Position numbers and translations under genes: made by a program
Part shown: in pieces, positions 55,955 to 64,000 of the stretch
How positions within the stretch are numbered: position 1 is the stretch's first letter
How the letters are laid out: each line of letters starts with the position of its first letter
Notes under the pieces: model-generated
What the model was told of the DNA's origin: nothing
The model's database searches: none
What the model saw: only the letters and a program-made list of their open reading frames with translations
Assembly: GCA_019787685.1 (NCBI GenBank)
Contig: JAHNUO010000025.1
Span: 310,001 to 374,000 of the forward strand
Direction: 5' to 3'
DNA: 64,000 nucleotides
Source: Chiua virens
Taxonomy: Eukaryota > Basidiomycota > Agaricomycetes > Boletales > Boletaceae

Positions 55955-58900
55955 ATGGATAATCCTGGCTCTTCGTCCCCCCACTCGCGGTCACCAACCG
56001 ACACATCTCACCAGACTTCGTCTTCCCAGACCAGTTGCCAACATAACGATGGCGCGAGGAACCTCGTCGTGTGCATCGACGGAACTTCCAACCAATTTGG
56101 TCAGAATGTACATTGTTTTATTTCCTGCCTTGCTCTCCCAGCTCACCAATACGCAGAATACCAATATAGTAAAACTATTCGCCGATCTCAACGAGGGCTC
56201 GGAAATGTCTCATCCAGAGCAAACACACCTTCCAAAGCAACATGCTTATTATTCCAGTGGAATTGGCACGAGCCCTAAATCGCTACCCATGTTCAGTCGG
56301 GTGGAAAAAGCGGTCACTGATAAAGTCGGCATGGCGATCGCATGGTGTGTATTTACAATTATCCCCTTGTTCAAAGTATAAAATACTTGACGATAGGAAT
56401 ATGGAAGAAATCGTCAAAGATGCGTATGGGTGGCTAGCGCAGAGGTATGAGGAAGGGGATCGGATATTCCTCTTTGGCAAGTTGGGTTTCTTGTCGTAGT
56501 TTCCACCGCTATATCTAGATTGTTTTAGGTTTCTCTCGGGGTGCATATCAGGTACGGGTTCTGGCGGCGATGATACACGAGGTACAGGAGCGGTTAAATT
56601 ACCTTTTTGACCACCTCGCTGAAGAAATTTGTTAGGTTGGCTTGATAAAGACGGCGACGGAGAAACAAATTGGAATGTGAGTAATGGTTAATCTCCATGT
56701 CTGATTCTGACATCCAGACATTGCGCAGAGCTTACGATCATTACGAAGACATGCAGTCGGGAAGGGCGAAGGCAAGGCAGATTGCCAGGGAATTCAAGAA
56801 GACATTTTCCTGGAAAAAGCTCCGAGTGCACTTTGTCGGTGTATGGTAAGGTTCATGTCATAGGTCACTGGGGTTAGTGTCTTTAACTGACGCGTGCCAG
56901 GGATACTGTCTCTTCCGTGGGACTTGTGAAGGCAGATATCTTCCTTTCGACCTCGTCGTCTGCCGCGCATGCTTGCCATTTCCGGCATGCACTCGCTCTC
57001 GACGAACGTCGGGTCAAGTTCATGCCAGAGTATTTCCGCGAGATGAACTCTCTCCCTGATGACAGGATCTCTAACTGTGGCGAACCTGCCGTCAGCGACA
57101 GTACCGCATCGACTGCCTCCTCTAGAGAACAGAATAGCACGATTCCTGATGTCAAGGAAGTCTGGTTTGCTGGTAGTCATTCAGATGTGTGAGCACGCAT
57201 TCGATACCTACCTCCACAATCCTGATATACTTCACACAGAGGAGGCAAGAACAGACCAGGGAATTCTCATCAAGCTGGAAATGTCTCGCTTTTGTGGATG
57301 CGAAGAGAAGCTGCAGAGCACGGCCTTGTGCTGAAGCCGACAGATATGGTCTGGGTACCGGATGATCTTGATTTTGGGATCAGTGACTCCATGAACTATG
57401 GATGGCGAGCAATCGAATATTGTCCCGTTAGGCACCAGGTCTCCTTCAGCGGCGCTGGGAAAAACGAGCGACGGTGAGACTATATGGTATCTTGCTAAGT
57501 TGGGTCGCTGATTTCGCACCCGGCAGCCTGCATCGCGCACAACCACGTCGTATCATACCCGGTCAAAAGGTCCATGCTTCCATTTTGTATTCAAATGCGT
57601 ACAGGCCACAAGCGACGCTGGGAGATGGTTTTGACATGCCAATTATACTCCCTGGACTCGAGGACACGCCATTGGATCCCTCGATTTGGGAGACGGAATT
57701 GTTCGATAACACGGCAGCAAGACAGCTACTGGAACGTTTGGGTGGTACGCAAGGAGTTGCGCCAATATATCTTGATAGGTTGTTGTTCATGCTAAGATTC
57801 GGTAAGTCTTCTTTTGCCTCGAAGATCCGTAGATAATTACTCTACCTCCATTTTCAGGGGAAGGGAGGGAACGCGTCAGAAAAGTGGACGGATCGAAGCC
57901 CAAGCTTAAGGATCTCATGACCAAGCCTGGTTGTCCGGCACTCGTCAAGCTCGTCACCATTGTTGCATATTATGAAGCCTGTGAGCCTTCAAGATTGCTT
58001 AACCGTACATCATGTGTGACAGCCCTCTGTGATAGTTTGCGAAGCGGATGCACAGACCCAGTGTATGCCGCTCCATGAAGAACTTCCTGAAGGTATATTT
58101 CAAGACGCCATGGTAGCTCTGCAGGATGTTCTGCGTGCAGACAAACATCCAGACGGCCCTAGGGTAGTCGCTCTTTTGGCACCCCTGACAAGACATCAAA
58201 TTTTGCGAGAGAAGCTTCTCAACCCGGAAACCTTGAGTATTCTGGTGAGATTACTGGACAAGACTGTCGAGAACGTCAAGCAATCTGGCATGAATTTTGG
58301 ACTGGCGATGAACGGCTTGACCTATCTATTGCAGTCCAGTACGTTGTCAGCTGCCGTGCATCTACCTTTTCATCCATATTCCATCAGAGGACACGCGAAA
58401 AACTATGTTTGAGAAGTTGGCAGAATTTTCTCCGGATTCCACTCGGGGCATGTCTAGGCTTTCGCGAATATTGGATGTTAACGGTGAGGATGTCACTCTC
58501 AATCAAGAACACGATGCTGAATCATTTTAATCAGACTCGCATCTTTCAACTGTTGCTGTGCTGCGCATGGTATTGACCCTGGCACGCTTCCCGGAGGGTA
58601 GGTTTTCTCCGCCTTGCTATCGAACGGGAGCAATCCGATAGTAATATGCGATGACAGCGAAAGAACTGTGCATTAGTGTGAAACCTAGGCTCCGAGAATT
58701 GGCGAAGAAAGCTGTGGGACCCGTTGGTTCCTTAGCTGTTGAAATATTACTCGTTCTATATGATCCGAACGAACAACAGACTCCGAACGAACAAGGTGAG
58801 CCATACCTCCTTGGATTTGTGTTCGTACTAGACGTTGCCGTTTTAGAGCAACTGGACATTCGCAATGCGAACGTTCGAGCTAATCTTGCAAATGTTCTGG

Positions 58901-61263
58901 TCCGCTTGAACCCAAACATACAAGGTTCAGGTGACTCCAGTGCGAATCTTCAAGTTCATCTCGCAAGTCCTTTAGTGCGTTTAAAGCATGGCGGGCGCGA
59001 TTCAAGTGACGGAAGTGGTGATAACGTGGATCCCGGCCAAGAGACCTTGCGTCGGCTCTTCGGTCTAAGTGAGTGAATTCTATAAGAACGTCATCAGTGA
59101 GACCAACCATAACGCCCTTCACACTAGACGCTCCAACACTCAAAAGTGAACAGAAGAAATTCATTCTAGAGTTGAAGCTGGCCATTCAGCATGGCAGTAC
59201 TCGGGAACGTACTGCTTCAACGATGACCGTATTGAAGTTATTTGAATGTAAGTTTAGTGTCGGAAATGCAATGATACGAGTTCATTGTTCTTCAGCCAAG
59301 GTTATTCGTGAATACCTGCGTGGAATCAAGCTATTGGACACATTCATCGAGCAGCTAAAACGCAACGGCAGTGCGCTCCTTGCTGCATATGCGTTGGCTA
59401 TCTGCTTAACATATGGTGAGTACAATCGTAGGTAGGTAGGACCCGCTTAGCTAAGAATCATCCAAGATGACATGACGAGTTCCATCATGGATAACGATAA
59501 CCTTCCGAAAAATATCGTGGGCATGCTACGAGAGGATTATTTTGATGATGCCGTGGGCCAAGTTGAAGGGTTTGATATCTTCAGAAGCTTTATGCAACAC
59601 GGTAATGGTTGTTTCATTGTTGGTGATGTGGTTCGCACGCTGATCCATCCGGTCTAGAGGAACTGCGGAAAAAAATTGAAAAGTACCCCATCGCAGATAT
59701 TCTCAACGAGAAGCTAGGAGGGCAAAAGCCGAAGGAAATCAGGACGAGCCTTATCTGTCTGGATATATTCCGGTCCTTTAGTGCGTTTCGGGTTGACGTT
59801 ACTGTTTCAGAGCTAAAACATCCCTAGATACGCAAGAGGGCTGGAGCCACGAACTTGTCGTGAAGAGCTTGAAACATTTACGGAAATCAACGTGGGGAGA
59901 GCAGAAAGCAGGGGTAACAATCCTCTCTGCGTTGGCTCAGACGGGTATGTACCTTTGTCCTCATGAGCACTTCCTCTGACTGTTTGCGATTTAAGAGCAT
60001 GGCGTAGCAGTCATCGAGCCTCAGATCCTCAAGATCGTCGAGATGCTGCTTCCACCGGATTACCGACTGCGGGCTCCCTCAGAGGCATCCGCAGCGAGCG
60101 CTACCTCTTCAACAAAAAGGCAGTCAATTGAGGCTAGCACAGAATCTGCGGGTCTTCGGTCACCCACGGATGGAGTCCCAAAAGCTGATACTACTCCCCC
60201 GAAGAGTAATTCGCCGATCGAGGTTGTGGCAGGGACATCCGCTGCTACTTCCCCAAGCGAACCTCAATCGCAGCCAGTTGTGACCATTTCAGAGTCCGCA
60301 GGCCCTCGGTCGCGTACTTCATCAAATGTGGCCCACAAGGCCCACATGATTCTGAAGAAGACCCTACCGGTCCCGCAAGTTTTTTCACGAAAATTCACAG
60401 CGACTTCTGTCAATGAAAGTGAAGAACCGTGGCCCAGGCCACTTCCGTGGATGATGGGACCTGCATGCGCCCTACGTGTTTTGGTGCGCAATAGTAAGTG
60501 TTATCGCCCGTCTTTGAATGCATTGGAACTGGCGTAATAACGTGATTTTTTAAGGGAAACTACGGGATACATTGCGCCAGAGCCTACAGTACAGTAGTTT
60601 GAAGAATCTGCATCTCACTGGCGCACTAGTCTACCGTAAAGATACATCGTCATTGCGGATCAACACTCCAAATCGAAGTGAGCCGGCTTTGTTCTTCGAC
60701 AATGATGGACTAGGCATTCAATGTTCTTTCCAGCGGATGTCATATATATGCTCGACAAGTTGATCAAAATCGTCGACGAAGATCCGGAGGACGAAGGTTT
60801 CAAGTCAATTGAGGACGCCGTCCTACCCCATATCCGGCATTGGAACCGTCTCGTCACCCTACTTGGCGACAGGACAATAACGACGCTCTCAGTTATTCCA
60901 GCTGTCCTTGGCATCTCGACCTTTGGCGTCCTAGCCTTGCTCGTGGCAGTGCCAATTTACGTCCCTCGTCGAGCGTATAAGTGAGTATAGGGTTTCGTCC
61001 TTTCTGTAGAGACACTGATGCAGCTGAATCCAAGGTTCTCCAAACGGGTGGTGGCACGCATTCGAACTGTCCATAACATGTTGAGGAGTGGGGATAATGG
61101 ACCTACTGGTCAGCGCGAGCACGCCGGAGGTGAGGCTCATTTGATCGCCGCTGCTGGCGTGGAAGCCACAAGTGCACACGGCGAAGCCTCTCAAGATGTC
61201 GAAACTATCGGTATGGGTATGCTCCGTGACGGCAATGCGGAGGAAATGATTGCAACGAGCTGA
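55955..61263 (+). CDS. Tle1-like (DUF2235) alpha/beta hydrolase with helical-repeat tail
   Basis: The catalytic domain is related to bacterial Tle1 phospholipases. Start MDNPGSSSPHSRSPTDTSHQ, then RNLVVCIDGTSNQFGQN, YYSSGIGTSPKSLPMFSRVE, the nucleophile elbow FGFSRGAYQVRVLAAMIHEV (G-x-S-x-G), FVGVWDTVSSVGLV with the Asp, and WFAGSHSDVGG with the His, so the Ser-Asp-His set is complete. After LHRAQPRRIIPGQKVHASIL the protein continues for roughly 800 residues through more than ten exons of helical, armadillo/HEAT-like sequence (MVALQDVLRADKHPDGPRVV, EILLVLYDPNEQQ, STMTVLKLFE, HLRKSTWGEQKAGVTILSAL). A Ser/Pro linker follows, then a terminal region with a membrane segment (ISTFGVLALLVAVPIYVPRR). 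The late splice at about 60680-60735 gives NRTDVIYMLDKLI. I found no break. Fungal members have no proven role. Confidence 0.85.
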
Positions 61264-62350
61264 GAGTGAGGCCTATGAGATTCCAGCATCGACAAGGCAT
61301 ATTACATGCAGCATGGCCTAACGCATCCGCACATTAATTTATCGCTGTTCATTGCACATCACACTTTAAATTAGTAGCAGATGTCGTGTTTACTTTGAGG
61401 TCGCCATCATGATTGGCAGGTCGCCCCCCGAGTGTAGTAGTAGTGCCTAACATGTCCAAACGGAGTAGTAAGCATCGGCACGGCTCAGTTCGGACTCGGC
61501 GACAATTTAGACTCGGTAGTACGCGTTCCGAAAGTCTGGCAACTCCGAGTCTGACTCGACACTGTGACTCTTAGGAACGACGACACTGGGAGAATTATAC
61601 CTAGTGGTATGTCTACGGGAGACATGTTTCTAGCTATTTTGAGGGTAAGTCTTGAATCTCGATCTGGGGAATCTAAAGTTTGATGTTATAAGTTCGATCA
61701 TTGACAGCGTCGAACAACACGAGCAGGCTCAAGGTGCTTTTCATGTTCCTTCCTACTCTACAGGTCACACTTGTCATGTCAAGATCCCGAAGTTGACAAT
61801 TAAAGCCACACTGACTTGAACTTGAAGCATTCTATCATTCTACTCTTCTATTGGCTGACGGTCATATATGGCTTAGTTGCCAGTCTCATCTCGCTGTGCT
61901 CCGCAAGTTGAACATGCGGGAGCCTTGCAGGACACCACTCAACACCATGGCGAACGTAAGTCGGCAACTGGGTTACACCTTTTCTTGTCGCTCTTCTTAG
62001 AGGTTGCCCTCGAACGGCCAGACATGATCGCGGAAGTACTACTAGTACGAGCTACAGCTTTCTGAGTAACTGAGGCCTGGTCGAATACTCAACTAATCAT
62101 CTTTTGCTCAACAGGACCATCGGTGAACTGACGAGGGAATGAAGTCGAGAATGATCGTGCACATTACCGTGTGTTGAATCCCTTTTTCGCTTCACACGTG
62201 TGCTGTCCTTGTTGTGGATCCCAGCTGCAAGGCGTATCCCTCGCTGTGGAGCTGTGGAATCTGATTCCTGGCGTTGCAACGCTATTTGAGCGCGCGCACC
62301 TGACGTGCGGCAGTCTACGGTCTTTCCTATCATAAGTTCTCGTTCCACTC
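61264..62350. other. Spacer between tandem Tle1-like genes
   Basis: About 1.1 kb. It contains repeated short GTAGTAG and GACTCGG words near 61430-61580, but I see no gene. Confidence 0.5.
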
Positions 62351-64000
62351 ATGGTCACGGAGAGCCCTAGTACTTCGTCTCGTCTTGAACATGTGCCCAG
62401 GTCGACAATCCAGTCATCTCTCCCGGCACTGCCCTCTAGATGCACCCAGTGTAATGCTCGACATAAGGAAAATGCGAGGAATCTTGTAGTGTGTATCGAT
62501 GGCACTTCTAACCAATTCGGCCATAACGTAATGTCCATGCTATTCTTCAACGTCTCTACTCACTCTTATGGTCAGAATACCAATGTGGTCAAACTGTTCG
62601 CCAAGATTGAGCTGGAAACGTCAAGTCCAGAGCAATTCGCGTATTATTCGAGCGGAATTGGCACACGTCCAAAATCGATGCATGTCTTTGAACGTATGGA
62701 GCGAGCATTCTCCGATAAATTTGACATGGCAGTTGCGTGGTTCGTACTTGTCACAATCCCCAACGCTGCAAACTAATGTATACGACTATAGGAATATGGA
62801 GGAGATTGTCAAGGATGCGTATGGCTGGCTGGCACGAACGTATCAAGAGGGAGACCAAATATACCTATTTGGTAAGTCGAGTTTGTCCTCGCATTGCACG
62901 CAGCTAATGTTGATGCGGCATTAGGCTTCTCTCGGGGTGCATATCAAGTCCGAGTTCTAGCGGGAATGATACACGAGGTATGAAGAGACACATTTTGGGA
63001 TCATTCAGTTGGATTAAATGTATATCAGGTCGGCTTGATAAGGACACCCACAGAGAAACAGATCGGAACGTGAGTTGCTGTTATGTCCGTACACGAGCTT
63101 GACAAATACGCCTCGGACAGGGCTTATGATCATTTTGAACTGATTCGTTCGGGAAAGCCGAAGACGAGGCAGATCGCCAGGGAGTTCAAGAATACATTTT
63201 CCTGGAAAGACCAAAAGGTGCACTTTGTCGGCGTCTGGTAATCCAATTTCAATTTACTACCCGAACGCACCTGAAGTTGATCTCGGTCAGGGATACTGTC
63301 TCGTCTGTGGGGCTTATAAGGGGTGACGTTTTCCTTTCGACTTCCTCGTCCGCAGCACATGCGTGCCATTTCCGACACGCGCTCGCTCTTGACGAACTTC
63401 GGGTCAAGTTCATGCCAGAATATTTCCACGAAATGAATTCTCAGACGGACGGCGGGAAATCCAAGTATATTGTTTCCTCGGACATTGAACACGTCGCAAG
63501 CCCTACCAGCGAACGACGCCAATTCACCATCAATGACAATCGGACTGATTCCTCTATGGGAAAGAAAAATGGAAGTACTGAGATCAAGGAGGTTTGGTTC
63601 GCTGGTTGTCATTCAGATGTGTGAGTTCGTCATTCAAGTTCATTTCTACGTCGCTGATATATTTTGCCAGAGGTGGTACAAACAGACCCGGGAAGTCTCA
63701 TCAGGCCGGGAACGTCTCACTTCTGTGGATGCGGCGAGAAGCAACAGCAAGTGGCCTCAAACTACAGCCAACAGACATAGTCTGGGTTCCAGATGATCTT
63801 GATTTCGGCACTAGTAATTCGATGCGCGGCGCATGGCGAGTCGTCGAGTATATGCCCATCAAATATCAAGTGTCCTTCAGTGGTTCTGGTGAAGATGCTC
63901 GGCGGTGAGACTCGCCATGGATTACTCGTTCAAGTTCATGTCACTAATCTCGTGCTTTCTAGCCTACATCGGTTGCAGCCCCGCCGTATCATACCTGGTC
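62351..64000 (+). CDS. Tle1-like (DUF2235) hydrolase, second tandem copy, cut by window end
   Basis: Start MVTESPSTSSRLEHVPRSTI. The conserved order repeats that of the upstream copy: RNLVVCIDGTSNQFGHN, YYSSGIGTRPKSMHVFERME, FGFSRGAYQVRVLAGMIHEV, FVGVWDTVSSVGLI, FLSTSSSAAHACHFRHALAL, WFAGCHSDVGG and LHRLQPRRIIPGQ at the window edge. Intron positions are shared with the upstream copy, for example the one after SNQFGHN and the one between NMEEIVKDAYGWLA and its preceding helix. By eye the catalytic domains are about 75-80% identical. The linker before EVWFAG differs and is longer. This is a tandem duplication in direct orientation. The helical tail lies beyond the window. Confidence 0.85.

Noticed and set aside
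1..64000. CRISPR arrays, bacterial operons or prophage-like blocks
   Set aside because: No regularly spaced repeats or collinear unspliced gene runs were seen; the whole window is intron-rich fungal DNA.

Overview
The window comes from a filamentous basidiomycete nuclear chromosome, most likely an agaricomycete. Genes are broken by many 45-80 nt introns, neighbouring genes lie 0.2-1 kb apart on both strands, and several families typical of mushroom-forming fungi occur (DUF6533, DUF6534 and DUF6699 proteins, a WD40-kinase fusion, Tle1-like DUF2235 proteins). I cannot fix the genus from sequence alone. All coordinates of spliced genes are outer limits of the coding region including introns.

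Layout: 0.2-1.5 kb, an unrecognised spliced gene. 2.3-2.9 kb, relics (a P450 tail and a fragment resembling the muskelin tail). 3.1-6.5 kb, divergent prefoldin subunit 4 and sphingosine-1-phosphate lyase. 6.5-10.1 kb, gene-poor. 10.2-12.6 kb, an alpha-arrestin. 13.3-14.6 kb, mevalonate diphosphate decarboxylase on the minus strand. 14.6-19.1 kb, a complete Tc1/mariner-type transposon with 119-bp terminal inverted repeats and TA duplications, carrying a DD34E transposase and a second spliced gene (Zn2Cys6 plus PB1-like plus SAM-like regions). 19.4-21.8 kb, CCR4 deadenylase. 22.8-23.5 kb, a P450 relic with a mutated splice site. 25.1-28.6 kb, muskelin. 30.8-32.4 kb, a DUF6534 membrane protein. 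32.7-34.3 kb, mitochondrial cytochrome c peroxidase. 35.3-36.0 kb, a DUF6699 protein. 37.8-40.3 kb, a WD40-kinase fusion. 40.7-44.2 kb, LYAR-type zinc-finger protein and ATG3. 44.5 kb, tRNA-Val(AAC). 44.6-46.2 kb, PP2A methylesterase. 46.7-48.0 kb, a second copy of the same WD40 module with a coiled-coil tail in place of the kinase. 49.2-51.4 kb, a small Kre9/Knh-like secreted protein and a DUF6533 membrane protein. 52.3-53.4 kb, a short-chain dehydrogenase. 56-64 kb, two tandem Tle1-like (DUF2235) genes; the second runs off the window.

Most genes are ordinary housekeeping functions with no operon logic. The accessory parts that deserve attention are the two-gene transposon sitting 26 bp upstream of the decarboxylase start codon, the WD40 module joined to two different C-terminal domains 7 kb apart, and the tandem Tle1-like lipase genes with long helical-repeat tails. 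The window also shows very small exons (8 and 18 nt) and five candidate GC-AG introns.
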